Positions 16,745-25,881 of a stretch of DNA of 47,866 nucleotides are shown piece after piece. This DNA comes from Herpetosiphonaceae bacterium (GTDB lineage: Bacteria > Chloroflexota > Chloroflexia > Chloroflexales > Kallotenuaceae), in the NCBI GenBank assembly GCA_036374795.1, contig DASUTC010000070.1:1-47866 (forward strand), given 5' to 3'. The position numbers and the translations under genes are program-made. Below the pieces are notes generated by a model, which was not told where the DNA came from, made no database searches, and saw only the letters and a program-made list of their open reading frames with translations. The stretch's first letter is position 1; every line of letters begins with the position of its first letter.

Positions 16745-16771
16745 GTACAATGGCATTATCCACTATTGTAC
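16745..16771. promoter_or_regulatory. GTACAAT / ATTGTAC dyad, facing -10 elements
   Basis: GTACAAT (16745-16751) and its inverted copy ATTGTAC (16765-16771) are separated by 13 bases. TACAAT on each strand could be the -10 of the kinase gene (plus) and the thioesterase gene (minus), with start points that nearly coincide. It could equally be a dimeric repressor site. No good -35 is seen on either side. Confidence 0.45.
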
Positions 16772-16814
16772 GCGCTAACCAAAGTCCTACACAGTAAAGC
16801 GAGCCCTGAAATTG

Positions 16815-19800
16815 ATGCTGGTGAGTAATCACATCGATAATCCGCTCGGCGTAGTTGAGTCGTTACTCGCGAGCCTGCAGTGGGCAACACTCCTGGTCGA
16901 CACAACAGGCCGAATCTGGGCAGCTAATTCTTCCGCGCATACCCTCCTATCAGAGCCGCCCGGTACCCTTATCCAAGAGCCGCTCTTCGACTACGTTACA
17001 GCGGAGTCGTCCGGCAAGCTGCGTGAGCTGCTGGACACCCCTTACGTTGGCGCGTACACATCGGTACCGCTATCGCTCAAGGACCGCTCACGGCAGACAC
17101 TTGCATGCACGGCGTATAAGATAGCGCTACCGCTCACGAATCAGGCGTTATGTGCCGTCGTGCTGACCACACAGGACCAGCAGCCGCAGGAGCTTATTCA
17201 AGCGCTCACCATCGCATCGTCGGCGGGCCTTGAGGCACAGGATACGACCGACTTTTTTTCCTGCCTTCAGCAATCGTTCGCGCCGCTGCATCTCGATGTG
17301 CATATTGTGCTGCTGGATCCGCAACAGTACAATGTCAACTGGATCTATACCAGCATCGAGGCGGTCGTGCTGCAAAGCATCGAGCGTCATCTGGGGCTGC
17401 AACTCCGTGATCTCTTTGGGTCGTCGCTGCCGCCGCTCGATACGCTGACCGAGCCGGTCGTCGTCGCGGCGAATGTGCCAGGCTGGGGCGATGCCAACGA
17501 GCATGCCGCGCTGTGCCATACGGTCGCCAGCCTGCTGTGGTGTCATCGCTATGTCGCGATCCCGCTCTCAGCGCACAAGCACGTCTTTGGCGCGCTGATC
17601 ATATCCGGGATCAGTCTTGAGATTAGCGATAGCACGCTGCTCAAGCCGTTTGGGCAGCTCTTTGGGCTGGCCCTGGACCGGCTGTGGCAGCAGGCGTATT
17701 TTGTTTCCGAGCGCGCCTCCACCAGCTTGCTGCTCAAGGCCGGTCGGGCGATCACCGAGGTGACGGCGCTGGATGAGGTGCTGCGGGTCATCTGCGATCA
17801 AGCGCTGATCCTGACGGGCGGTATAACCGCCGCGCTCTGGCAGCCCGATGTCGATGGCACGTCGATGCGCTGCATCATGGCGGTCGGCGCGTTTGCCGAT
17901 CGACTCTTGGAGTATCGTACCGCGATGGATGCCGGGCTGGTTGGGCGCGTCTTTCGGGAGCAGCAATCGCTGATCGTCGATGATATGCTGCAAGAGCCGG
18001 TGGTCGATCCGATCATCAAAAGCATCAGCAAGGCGCATAGCGCGATCTTCCAGGCGCTTCAGATCCAGGGCCGCTCGGTGGGCGTGCTCGCGGTGGGCCA
18101 TCGAGTGCCCGGCTACTTCGGGCGCGCGCAGCTTGAGGTGCTTGAGCAGTACAGCGTCAACGCGGCGGTAGCGATCGAAAACGCGCGGCTGCACGAATCG
18201 ATTCGACGCTCGGAAGAGCGGTACCGCTCGCTGTTCCAGAATGCGCTGGATCTGGTGATCACGCTCGATCTTCAAGGCCGCATCATTTCCTGGAATCGCG
18301 CGGCGCTCTCGTTCCTGGGCCTGTCGCTTGCGGATGTGCATGAGGGCACCGTCAATTTCTATGATCTGCTGCTGCCGGGCACGGCGGACTGGCTGCGGTT
18401 CATGCAGGAGCGCACGCTGCAAGGCTACCAGCCGAATCCCACCGAGTTTGAAATTCGGCGCTCCGATGGCTCGCTGGCGGTGGTCGAAGTGACCATGCAG
18501 CTCTTCGTCGAGCGCGGACAACCGTCGGGCGTGTACATCATCGGGCGCGACATGACCGAGCGCCAGCGCCAGCAGCGCGCGCTGACCGATCAGGTCGCTC
18601 AGCTTACGGCGCTGCATAAGCTCAGCATCGCGCTCAGCTCCTCGCTCGATCGCAGCGTGATCCTGCAAGAGGCCGCCGAGGCCATCGCGCACGCGCGGCA
18701 GTTCGACTGTGTGATCATCCATCTGATCCATGCCAATAACCAGTTTCTCGATCTGGTCGCTGCGGTGGGGCTGGATGCCGCGAAGAGCGCCGCCATTCAG
18801 CGTGCCGAGGCCGGATCTGCGCTGTGGAACGTCTGGCAGAGCGGGCAGCCGCGAGTGGTGACGACGCAGGATCTCTCGCCTGAGGTTCGTCCGATCTTCG
18901 AGCAGATGGGCATCGTCTCGCATACCTACGTGCCGCTGATCAGCACCAGCGGCACCTATGGGGTGCTGGAGATCGGGCGGAGCGGCAGCACGCCGTTCGG
19001 CGAGGGCGAGTTTCAGGTGTTGCAGACGATGGCAACGCAGATCGCGCGCGCGCTCGAAAATATCGCCCTATACGCGGCGGTCGAGTCCAGCGCGGCGCGC
19101 TACCGCGATCTCTTCGAGAACGCCAACGATCTGGTCGGCACGATGACGATCCACGGCCAGATGCTCACGCTGAATCGAGCCGCGCTCCGTTTCTTCGGCT
19201 ACGCTCCCGGCGATCTGGCGCATCTCTCGCTGCGCGATCTGCTGCCGTCCGCCTCCGTTCAATCCGTCGAGGAGGTGCTTGAGCTGATCTTGCAGAGCGC
19301 GAAGCCGTCGGACACGCATGAGCTGGAGGTGGTGCGGCGCGACGGCTCGTGCGCGATCCTCGAAATGCGCTCACGGCTGGTGTTCGAGGGCGAGACGCCG
19401 ACGACGATCCATTTCATCGCGCGGGATATTACCGAGCGGCAGCAGCTTGAATCGCAGGTGCGGCAGGGCGAGAAACTGGCGGCGCTCGGCCAGCTGGTGG
19501 CGGGCGCGGCTCACGAGCTGAACAACCCGCTCGCGGTGGTGCTGGGCATGTCGCAGTTGCTGCTGCGCAATCCGCTGGCCGCCGATCTGATCGAGGATAT
19601 TCGCGACATCGAGGCCGCCGCACAGCGCGCGAAGCATATCGTCAACCAGATGTTGACGTTCGCGCGGGCACAGCAAGATGTGCGCGGGCCGATCGATGTG
19701 GCGCTGCTGATCGATCGGGTGGTGCTGAATCTGCGCCGCAATCTCCAGATCAACGATATTCGTGTCGATGTGCATGTCCAGCCGCAGCTTCCGCCGATCT

Positions 19801-20573
19801 GGGCCGATGCCTACCAGATCGAGCAGGTGCTGGATAACCTGCTCAACAACGCGATCCATGCCCTGGCTGTGCATCCGCACCACCCGCGCTGCATTACGAT
19901 CACCGCCACGGCGCGCGAGCCGCTGATCCGCCTGACTGTCGCCGATAACGGCCCCGGCATTCCCGTGAATAATCTTCCGCGCATCTTCGACCCGTTTTTT
20001 ACGACCAAAGAGCTGGGCCACGGTACGGGCCTGGGCCTGTCGCTGGTCTACGGCATCATCAACAAGCATGGCGGTACGATCAAGGCAGAGAGCGTAGCCG
20101 GGCAGGGCGCGACCTTCCTGATCGATCTGCCGATGAGCCAGGCCAAGGCGCAGCAGCCTGTGGCGCCGGTGAAGAATACGCCCAAGCATAGCTCGATCCT
20201 GGTTGTGGAAGACGAGGTAGACGTGCGCATGATTCTGGAGCGCGCGCTGACCCAGCACGGCTATGATGTCGATGCCGTCGATAGCGCTGAGGCCGCTCTG
20301 AGCAGCACCGCCACCAAGCGCTACGATCTGGTGATCTCCGATCTACGCATGCCGGGCATGAACGGCAATGAGCTGTTCGAGCGCGTTCATGCCGCGCAGC
20401 CGCAGCTCAACTGGGTCTTCATCACCGGCGATACGATGACCGCCAGCAGCGAGGCGTTTCTGAAGCAGAGCGGCATGCCGTTTCTCGCCAAGCCGTTTAC
20501 GCTTGAAGAGCTGTGGGATGCCGTGGCGTCGAGTATTTTGAACGAGCGTCAGCAGCCCTCGCAGGCGGCCTAG
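16815..20573 (+). CDS. Hybrid sensor histidine kinase (PAS-GAF-GAF-PAS-GAF-PAS-HK-REC)
   Basis: 1252 residues from the ATG at 16815 (a TTG directly before it is also possible). No transmembrane helices, so it is a cytoplasmic sensor. Order: PAS-like (about 10-120), divergent GAF (about 135-300), GAF (305-460), PAS (468-590, [19 protein letters not shown]), GAF (600-750), PAS (758-875), HisKA with phospho-acceptor His near residue 900 in [12 protein letters not shown], HATPase with [16 protein letters not shown] and GTGLGLSL, and a C-terminal receiver (1125-1245) with Asp near 1176 in [12 protein letters not shown] and Lys in LAKPF. Phosphate probably passes within the protein and on to an unlinked partner, since no response regulator with an output domain is nearby. 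The signal is unknown; GAF/PAS domains often bind small ligands or haem. Confidence 0.95.
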   Translation: MLVSNHIDNPLGVVESLLASLQWATLLVDTTGRIWAANSSAHTLLSEPPGTLIQEPLFDYVTAESSGKLRELLDTPYVGAYTSVPLSLKDRSRQTLACTAYKIALPLTNQALCAVVLTTQDQQPQELIQALTIASSAGLEAQDTTDFFSCLQQSFAPLHLDVHIVLLDPQQYNVNWIYTSIEAVVLQSIERHLGLQLRDLFGSSLPPLDTLTEPVVVAANVPGWGDANEHAALCHTVASLLWCHRYVAIPLSAHKHVFGALIISGISLEISDSTLLKPFGQLFGLALDRLWQQAYFVSERASTSLLLKAGRAITEVTALDEVLRVICDQALILTGGITAALWQPDVDGTSMRCIMAVGAFADRLLEYRTAMDAGLVGRVFREQQSLIVDDMLQEPVVDPIIKSISKAHSAIFQALQIQGRSVGVLAVGHRVPGYFGRAQLEVLEQYSVNAAVAIENARLHESIRRSEERYRSLFQNALDLVITLDLQGRIISWNRAALSFLGLSLADVHEGTVNFYDLLLPGTADWLRFMQERTLQGYQPNPTEFEIRRSDGSLAVVEVTMQLFVERGQPSGVYIIGRDMTERQRQQRALTDQVAQLTALHKLSIALSSSLDRSVILQEAAEAIAHARQFDCVIIHLIHANNQFLDLVAAVGLDAAKSAAIQRAEAGSALWNVWQSGQPRVVTTQDLSPEVRPIFEQMGIVSHTYVPLISTSGTYGVLEIGRSGSTPFGEGEFQVLQTMATQIARALENIALYAAVESSAARYRDLFENANDLVGTMTIHGQMLTLNRAALRFFGYAPGDLAHLSLRDLLPSASVQSVEEVLELILQSAKPSDTHELEVVRRDGSCAILEMRSRLVFEGETPTTIHFIARDITERQQLESQVRQGEKLAALGQLVAGAAHELNNPLAVVLGMSQLLLRNPLAADLIEDIRDIEAAAQRAKHIVNQMLTFARAQQDVRGPIDVALLIDRVVLNLRRNLQINDIRVDVHVQPQLPPIWADAYQIEQVLDNLLNNAIHALAVHPHHPRCITITATAREPLIRLTVADNGPGIPVNNLPRIFDPFFTTKELGHGTGLGLSLVYGIINKHGGTIKAESVAGQGATFLIDLPMSQAKAQQPVAPVKNTPKHSSILVVEDEVDVRMILERALTQHGYDVDAVDSAEAALSSTATKRYDLVISDLRMPGMNGNELFERVHAAQPQLNWVFITGDTMTASSEAFLKQSGMPFLAKPFTLEELWDAVASSILNERQQPSQAA

Positions 20574-20580
20574 CGGGGGC

Positions 20581-20640
20581 GGAAGAACAGGCGAACAAAC
20601 CAAGAACAGAGAGCAGAGAACAGAAAGCTCGAAGCCCGAA
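20581..20640. repeat. Dispersed repeat copy between sensor kinase and EcfA gene
   Basis: Words GGAAGAACAGGCGAACAAACC, AAGAACAGAGAGCAGAGAACAG and AGCTCGAAGCCCGAAGCC fill nearly the whole 73-base gap between the convergent genes. Confidence 0.55.
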
Positions 20641-20646
20641 GCCAAA

Positions 20647-22389
20647 CTAGCTCCCAGGATCCGATCTGGCGCGCGGTGCTGGCTGGCGTATCCCGCGCAG
20701 GGCCTCGTCGACGGTCAGCCAGGGCCGGTGGCGAAACAGCTTGCCGATCTGCGACGAAAAAATCAGCGAGTCGTTGAGCAAGACCTGCGGTGCTCCCGCC
20801 ACGATCACCTCACCCTCTCCCAGCAGCACCACCCGATCCGCGCAGGCCGCGACCAGCTCCACGTCGTGTGTCACCAGCGCGATGCCGCGACCGTCCCGGC
20901 TCAGTTGTTCCAGCAGCGCGATCAGCAGCGCCTTGTTGCGATAGTCCAGGCCGCGCGTCGGCTCGTCCAGCAGCAGGATCGTCGGCTCGGCTACCAGGAT
21001 CGTCGCCAGGGCAGCCCGCTGCTGCTCGCCGCCGCTGATCTCGCGCGGGTGCGCCGTCGCCAGGTGTTGCAGGTCGAGCAGCGCCAGCGTCCGCTCGATG
21101 CGCTCGGCGATAGCGCGATCGTCCAGACTCTTGCCGTGGCTGCGGCGCTGCCAGAGCGTCCAGCGCAGCTCGTCGCCGACCGTCTCCTGAAAGAGCAGCG
21201 CGCGCGGGTCTTGCGGCACGTAGCCGATCAGCTTTGCACGCTCCTCGGTGGGCAGCGCGGTGATCGGTCGTCCGCCGACCGCGATCGAGCCGCGTGAGGC
21301 CGCGACCAGCCCCATGATCGCGCGCAGCAGCGTCGTCTTGCCCGATCCGTTGCGGCCCATGATCGCCACAAGCTCGCCTCCGCCGATCTCCAGCGAAACC
21401 TGATGCAGCACATCGCGGCCTGCCAGCTCGACGCTCAGGTTGTCGATGCGCAGCGCGGCTGGCTCGGCTCGCTCTGGTACAGCCCGTCGTCGCGTGACGA
21501 AGCCGCCGCGCGGTCGCTGGTGCCCTGACGATTCGATCGCCGTGGCCTGTGGCGCGGTCGTCGCCGCTGCCTGGTCGAGATCCTGCGCCAGCACAAAGCG
21601 CCGCCCCTCTTTGATCGTCAGCGGCAGCGGCTCCCAGCCCAGCGCCCGGCTGAGCTGCACCAGTGGCGGCGCAAGCTCGCTGCGGGCCAGAATCGCGCGC
21701 GGCGTGTCCATGATCACAGTCGGCGGCTGCTCCGGCTGACGCTCGAAGACGAGCAGGCGGTCGGCGTACTGCACCACGCGCTCCAGACGATGCTCGCTCA
21801 AAACGATCGTCAGGCCCAGGTCGGCGTTCAGCTTTTGCAGCGCGGTCAGCACCTCCTCGGCGGTATGCGGATCAAGCTGTGATGTGGGCTCGTCCAGCAC
21901 CAGCACATGCGGCTGCATCGCCAGCACCGAGGCAATCGCCACCCGCTGCCGCTCGCCGCCGGAGAGCGTCGTGATCCGCCTGCGGCGCAGATGCGCGATC
22001 TCAAGCTGATCGAGCACCTCCTCGACGCGCCGCCGCATCACCTGCGGCTCCAGCCCCAGGTTTTCCATGCCGAAGACCAGCTCATCCTCGACGACCTCGA
22101 CGACCATCTGGGCTTCGGGATCTTGAAAGACGAAGCCGACGATGCCCGCCAGATCGCGCGGCTCGACTGAGCGGGTATCGTATCCGGCGACGCGCACGCG
22201 GCCACCGAAGCGACCGCCGTAGAAGTGCGGCACCAGGCCGTTGAGACAGCGCAGAAACGTCGATTTGCCCGTGCCCGACGCGCCGGCGACCAGCACGAAG
22301 TCGCCCTCGGCGATCGTCAGCGATACGTCGTGCAGCACCGGCTGAGCAGCGTTCGGGTAGCTGTAGGAAACGTGCTCGAACTGAATCAT
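20647..22389 (-). CDS. Fused double ATPase of an ECF transporter (EcfA-EcfA')
   Basis: 580 residues with two complete ABC cassettes. The first (1-260) has Walker A GASGTGKST, signature LSGGERQRVAIASVLA and Walker B VLVLDEPTSQLDP. The second (about 305-545) has GRNGSGKTTLLRA, ISGGEQQRAALATILV and ILLLDEPTRGLDY. A fused pair of this size is typical of group II ECF transporters (YkoD-like). It energises vitamin or metal uptake with EcfT. It overlaps the NUDIX gene by 4 bases (ATGA) and ends the cobalamin-riboswitch operon. An expected substrate is corrinoid, from the riboswitch and neighbours (inference). Confidence 0.92.
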   Translation of the reverse strand: MIQFEHVSYSYPNAAQPVLHDVSLTIAEGDFVLVAGASGTGKSTFLRCLNGLVPHFYGGRFGGRVRVAGYDTRSVEPRDLAGIVGFVFQDPEAQMVVEVVEDELVFGMENLGLEPQVMRRRVEEVLDQLEIAHLRRRRITTLSGGERQRVAIASVLAMQPHVLVLDEPTSQLDPHTAEEVLTALQKLNADLGLTIVLSEHRLERVVQYADRLLVFERQPEQPPTVIMDTPRAILARSELAPPLVQLSRALGWEPLPLTIKEGRRFVLAQDLDQAAATTAPQATAIESSGHQRPRGGFVTRRRAVPERAEPAALRIDNLSVELAGRDVLHQVSLEIGGGELVAIMGRNGSGKTTLLRAIMGLVAASRGSIAVGGRPITALPTEERAKLIGYVPQDPRALLFQETVGDELRWTLWQRRSHGKSLDDRAIAERIERTLALLDLQHLATAHPREISGGEQQRAALATILVAEPTILLLDEPTRGLDYRNKALLIALLEQLSRDGRGIALVTHDVELVAACADRVVLLGEGEVIVAGAPQVLLNDSLIFSSQIGKLFRHRPWLTVDEALRGIRQPAPRARSDPGS

Positions 22390-22958
22390 GCCTGCGTCGA
22401 GCGCTCCAGCAGATACCAGCAGAGCGGCAGGACCGAGTAGGTGTTGCGAATCTTGCCGCTCTTGAGCAGCTCCGGCAGCTCGTCGATCGGGACCAGATGC
22501 GGCTCAAGCTCCTCGTGCTCGTCCCAGGCGGTCGGATCGGTTTCGGTCGCGCCCTCGGCCAGCACCGCCGTGAAGTGGTTGGTCATAAAGGCCGGGTTGG
22601 AGTCGGTCTGGCCCAGGATACGAAACGATCGCGCCGTGTAGCCGGTTTCCTCGCGCAGCTCACGGGCCGCCGCTTCTTCGGGCGTTTCGCCAGGCTCGAT
22701 CAGGCCGCCGGGCGTCTCAAGCGAGATCGTTCCGGTGCCGTGGCGGTACTGCGCCACCAGCAGCACCTTGCCGTCGGGCGTTACCGGTAGGATGTTGACC
22801 CAGTCGGGACTTTCGAGCACGTAGAAGTCCGCGCGCCGATCGCCGTCGGGAATGTGGCTGTAGTCGTGGCGGACCTTGAAGATTCGACAGTCGACGACGT
22901 GCTCGCTGCGGTCGATCTGCCAGGTGGGAATGTTATGCTCCGTGTTGTCGTTCATCAA
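22386..22958 (-). CDS. NUDIX hydrolase (ADP-ribose pyrophosphatase-like)
   Basis: 190 residues. The full Nudix box is present: GGLIEPGETPEEAAARELRE followed by ETGY (G-x5-E-x7-REUxEExGU). The start WQIDRSEHVVDCRIFKVRHD and WVNILPVTPDGKVLLVAQYR match ADP-ribose/nucleoside-diphosphate-sugar pyrophosphatases. It cleaves X-P-P-Y bonds in the cytoplasm. It lies between EcfT and EcfA, with its stop overlapping the EcfA start, so it is firmly in the operon. A role in corrinoid or nucleotide-loop salvage is conceivable but not shown. Confidence 0.92.
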   Translation of the reverse strand: MMNDNTEHNIPTWQIDRSEHVVDCRIFKVRHDYSHIPDGDRRADFYVLESPDWVNILPVTPDGKVLLVAQYRHGTGTISLETPGGLIEPGETPEEAAARELREETGYTARSFRILGQTDSNPAFMTNHFTAVLAEGATETDPTAWDEHEELEPHLVPIDELPELLKSGKIRNTYSVLPLCWYLLERSTQA

Positions 22959-23024
22959 TTGCCTCGTGTTTGACTAGCGCAGAATCAACGAGCGTATTCG
23001 GAAAACGTCGCATGCGATTCTGGG

Positions 23025-24164
23025 TTAGAGAGGGGAATCTTTGGGGGACTCCCCCAAATCCCCGGCCTGATGGCGCACTAAATAGATGAGCGCTGGCGTG
23101 CTGAGTAGCAACAATAGCGCCCCGGTCGTCGGATCGAACGACGGCATCCTGGCGCGCGGCAGCGTGGTGTAGATCAGATCGCCGCGATCGAGCAGCCGCA
23201 GCGTGGTCATGCCAACGATCACGGCCAGACTTGCCAGCGCGACGAGCGTATCGCGCCGATGCCAGCGCTCGCGCAGGTAGCGTGTGCGACGTGTGCCGCC
23301 GCCGATCCAGCGGAGCGCGCCCAGCGCCAGCAGCCCCCCGATCGCCGCTGCGATCCAGCCCTGCCAGCTCCCGGTGAAGCCAATGTAGAGCCCCAGCGCC
23401 AGGATCGTCACGCCGACGACGATCGCGCCCTGCACCCAGGCCACGCCAGGTCGCCGCGCGGTCACCCGCCCGTAGCCCCGGCTGTCCATCGCCTCGGCAA
23501 GCTGGATCGAGCGCTCAAGGCCGCCCGATAGCAGCGGCACCAGCAGCGGCAGGCCGTCGCGCCAGGTGCGGAAGCGATGGCCGCGCACCCGCTGCGCGTC
23601 GCGGATCGCCTGCAACTGCAAGATGACCTGCGGCACGAACGTCAGCGCGATCGTCGTCATCAGGCCCGCGTGGAACAGGAAGCGCGGCGTGCGCCGCAGC
23701 AGGCCATAGTGATCGGCGACCGCGTTGAACGCGCCGAAGACCAGGATCAGCGCCCAGAGCCGGATGCCGGAGACGAGGCCGCCGAGCAGCATCTCAAGCG
23801 TGGCCGTGCCGCCCAGCCGCAGACCGCCCAGCCAGAGCGGCAGCTCGATCTCCGGCAGCGTCGCCAGCGGCGTCGCGCCATACGAGAAGCCGCCGACCGG
23901 GATCATGCTCAGCAGCGTGCGGACGACGACCAGCGCCAGGCCCAGCCGCAGAAAGAGGCCGAACGCACGCCCGACCGGACTTTCGGTGTGGCAGCTCTGC
24001 GCGATCAGCACCGCCTGTGCCATGATCAGCAGGTTGAGCAGCGGATTGGTCGAGATCGCGACGACGCCCGCGATCAGCCAGAGCAGCCAGACGAGGCTGT
24101 GAAGCTCTGCCGCTGGCACAGCCGCGCGCGTCGGTCTGCTCCGCGTTGTCTTGGTGCGCGCCAT
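23025..24164 (-). CDS. EcfT transmembrane component of an ECF transporter (CbiQ-like)
   Basis: 379 residues, longer than the usual 250-270. The CbiQ core (about 1-260) has several helices and the coupling motifs FVPQVILQLQAIRDAQRVRG and AEAMDSRGYG, the Arg-Gly helices that touch the ATPases. An extra C-terminal part of about 110 residues adds two to three helices (WVQGAIVVGVTILALGLYIG, WIAAAIGGLLALGALRW, then ALLLLLSTPALIYLV). EcfT joins a substrate-binding S protein to the ATPases. No S component gene is visible in the operon. The start follows a 20-codon micro-ORF by 3 bases. Substrate inferred as corrinoid or cobalt from the riboswitch. Confidence 0.88.
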   Translation of the reverse strand: MARTKTTRSRPTRAAVPAAELHSLVWLLWLIAGVVAISTNPLLNLLIMAQAVLIAQSCHTESPVGRAFGLFLRLGLALVVVRTLLSMIPVGGFSYGATPLATLPEIELPLWLGGLRLGGTATLEMLLGGLVSGIRLWALILVFGAFNAVADHYGLLRRTPRFLFHAGLMTTIALTFVPQVILQLQAIRDAQRVRGHRFRTWRDGLPLLVPLLSGGLERSIQLAEAMDSRGYGRVTARRPGVAWVQGAIVVGVTILALGLYIGFTGSWQGWIAAAIGGLLALGALRWIGGGTRRTRYLRERWHRRDTLVALASLAVIVGMTTLRLLDRGDLIYTTLPRARMPSFDPTTGALLLLLSTPALIYLVRHQAGDLGESPKDSPL

Positions 24165-24167
24165 GGC

Positions 24168-24230
24168 TCAGCGCAGCCCGTGATCATTCGACGGCACGAT
24201 CGTCGTGAGCGTTGCGTGGTGGATCTTCAT
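24168..24230 (-). CDS. Micro-ORF of 20 codons between phosphatase and EcfT genes
   Basis: The peptide MKIHHATLTTIVPSNDHGLR is encoded by a frame whose ATG overlaps the phosphatase stop (ATGA) and whose TGA is 3 bases before the EcfT ATG. It thus exactly bridges the gap. It holds three histidines. It could be a coupling ORF that carries ribosomes on to EcfT, which has no clear Shine-Dalgarno of its own, or a real small protein. It is too short to judge coding by composition. Confidence 0.4.
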   Translation of the reverse strand: MKIHHATLTTIVPSNDHGLR

Positions 24231-24865
24231 CGTCGGCCCGCCAGCGGCGGGACTTCGTTGATCACGCGGGTGATCGTGCCCGACGGGTAGAGATCCAGGT
24301 TGGTGATGCCGCCCAGGTCGATCCGCCACTGCCAGGAGCGCTCGAACGGCAGCCTGAGCAGCGCGCACAGCAGCAGTTGGATCGGCGTGGCGTGCGTGAC
24401 GATCAAGATCCGCTGGCCGTTATACTCGCGCAGTGCGGCGTCCCATGCGGCCTCGACGCGCGTCCACAGATCGGCGGTACACTCGCCGCCATGCGCGCGG
24501 CTGTGCCAGGGATCGGCGAAGCGCGCACGGCTCTGCGCCTGGTATCGCGCGAAAACCTCGGCGTAGGTCAGGCCCTCCCAATCGCCATGATCGGACTCGC
24601 GCCAGCGCTCATCGAGCACGATGCCCGGCGTGCGCGGCTGCCGCTCGGCGACAGCGCGCGCCAGATCGTCGGTGCGGGCCAATCCCGACGTGATGATCGC
24701 CCGGAACTGGATCCGGCGTAAGCGCCGGGCCACGGCCTCTGCCCGCGCCTGTCCGAACGCGGTCAGCGGTCGATCGCTGCGGCTCTGATAGCGCTGGGCC
24801 TTGTTCCAATCGGTCTGGGGGTGGCGCACCAGCCACACGTCGGTATGGCGCGTGACACCGATCAC
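24227..24865 (-). CDS. Histidine phosphatase, CobC/phosphoglycerate-mutase-like
   Basis: 212 residues from a GTG that overlaps the DUF4430 stop (GTGA). The catalytic RHG-type motif reads VWLVRHPQTDWNK (Arg-His near residues 15-16). GDWEGLTYAEV and ILIVTHATPIQLLLCALL supply the second half of the active site. CobC enzymes of this family remove the phosphate from alpha-ribazole phosphate late in cobalamin nucleotide-loop assembly. The riboswitch context makes that role attractive. A generic phosphatase cannot be ruled out because RHG reads RHP here. Confidence 0.82.
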   Translation of the reverse strand: MIGVTRHTDVWLVRHPQTDWNKAQRYQSRSDRPLTAFGQARAEAVARRLRRIQFRAIITSGLARTDDLARAVAERQPRTPGIVLDERWRESDHGDWEGLTYAEVFARYQAQSRARFADPWHSRAHGGECTADLWTRVEAAWDAALREYNGQRILIVTHATPIQLLLCALLRLPFERSWQWRIDLGGITNLDLYPSGTITRVINEVPPLAGRR

Positions 24866-25767
24866 TGCTGGCGTCTCCAGCGCGCAACTCCGATCGCGCC
24901 CAGCAGCCCGGCCAGCATCGCGCCAAAGACGAGATAGCTGCCCAGATTCGCGGATGACGGCTCCGGCTGCGCCGCGCTCGTCGGCGTCGGTGTCGGCGTG
25001 CTGGTGCTCGTCGGCGTCGGCGCGGGCGTGCTGGTGCCGGTCGCGGTGCTTGTCGGCGTGTCGGTCGGCTGCGGCGTCGTGGTCGCGGTGCTGGTCACGG
25101 TTGGCGTCGGCGTATCAGTCGGCAGCACAGGCGTGACGGTTGGCGCAGCCGCGACCACAGGCGCGGTCGGTTTTGGGGTGGGCTTTGGTGTAGGCCGCGC
25201 GGTTGGTCTGGGCGTTGGTCGTGCCGTCGGGCGCGCGGTTGGCCTGGGCTGAGGCTTAGCGGTCGGCTCCGGCGCTGGTATGGCCGTCGGCTGGATCGCG
25301 GGACAGATCTGCTCGAAGGTGACGACCGGCGGCTGCGCTCCGCTCTGGACGTTGCCGCTGCCCCAGGCCCATCCATCGACATCGCCGCTGGCGACACGCC
25401 GCGCGCCCGCGCCCTGAGCGGCGTACTGCCAGGCTCCGCCGCTGAGCCGCCAGTAGGCCCAGTACTGGCCCTGCTGCCCGCCGCCGAACTTGCAGAAGCA
25501 TGGCTCAGCAGGAAACGAGCAGCCATCCCCGCCGATCTTGCAGACCGCGGCATTCCCGCCCGACGTTTGCGCGATCACATCCAGGCCGCTGCGCTGCAAC
25601 AGCTCGATGCCGCTGATACTCTCGCCTTGGAACGACACGCAGCTTGTGTGGACGCTGCCATCGCTGAATCTGACGACCACGCCCGCGCGGCTCGGACCCT
25701 GGCTCTGGATCGGGGCCGGGATGAGCAGGACGAGCAGCGGCAGCAAGAGTATCGGCAGGCGTTTCAT
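24862..25767 (-). CDS. Surface-anchored DUF4430 (transcobalamin beta-domain-like) protein
   Basis: 301 residues. Signal peptide (LPILLLPLLVLLIPAPIQS), then a domain of about 130 residues with the DUF4430 pattern: VVVRFSDGSVHTSCVSF, SGIELLQRSGLDV, QYWAYWRLSGGAWQYAAQGA and VDGWAWGSGN. Six cysteines lie here (for example CKIGGDGCSFPAEPCFC) and may form disulfides. A Pro/Thr-rich stalk of about 115 residues (PTARPTPRP, TPTPTVTSTATTT) leads to a C-terminal membrane helix (YLVFGAMLAGLLGAIGVA) and RWRRQQ. DUF4430 is the fold of the C-terminal cobalamin-contacting domain of intrinsic factor and transcobalamin. Placement after a cobalamin riboswitch and a barrel protein supports corrinoid capture outside the membrane. 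Confidence 0.82.
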   Translation of the reverse strand: MKRLPILLLPLLVLLIPAPIQSQGPSRAGVVVRFSDGSVHTSCVSFQGESISGIELLQRSGLDVIAQTSGGNAAVCKIGGDGCSFPAEPCFCKFGGGQQGQYWAYWRLSGGAWQYAAQGAGARRVASGDVDGWAWGSGNVQSGAQPPVVTFEQICPAIQPTAIPAPEPTAKPQPRPTARPTARPTPRPTARPTPKPTPKPTAPVVAAAPTVTPVLPTDTPTPTVTSTATTTPQPTDTPTSTATGTSTPAPTPTSTSTPTPTPTSAAQPEPSSANLGSYLVFGAMLAGLLGAIGVARWRRQQ

Positions 25768-25798
25768 ACGTTCGATCGTTTCACAAAAAAGGTTGTTT

Positions 25799-25874
25799 GC
25801 AGGCCCTCACCCCCGTCCCCTCGCCCATCGCCATGGGCGAGGGGTGGCGCAGTAGCGACGGGGTGAGGGCCTGC
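25799..25874. repeat. Nested palindromic element (CCCTCACCCC type)
   Basis: Outer arms GCAGGCCCTCACCCC.GTC and GACGGGGTGAGGGCCTGC match over 18 bases. Inside, CCCCTCGCCCAT/ATGGGCGAGGGG forms a perfect 12-bp hairpin with a CGCC loop. It fills the gap between the barrel and DUF4430 genes. On the minus strand it is followed by AAACAACCTTTTTT, so it could act as an intercistronic attenuator or mRNA stabiliser as well as being a mobile-type repeat. Confidence 0.75.
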
Positions 25875-25881
25875 TATCGGC

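Noticed and set aside
17568-18923. 451-codon minus-strand frame inside the sensor kinase gene
   Set aside because: Shadow of the kinase; no motif, and the kinase frame is complete and conserved.
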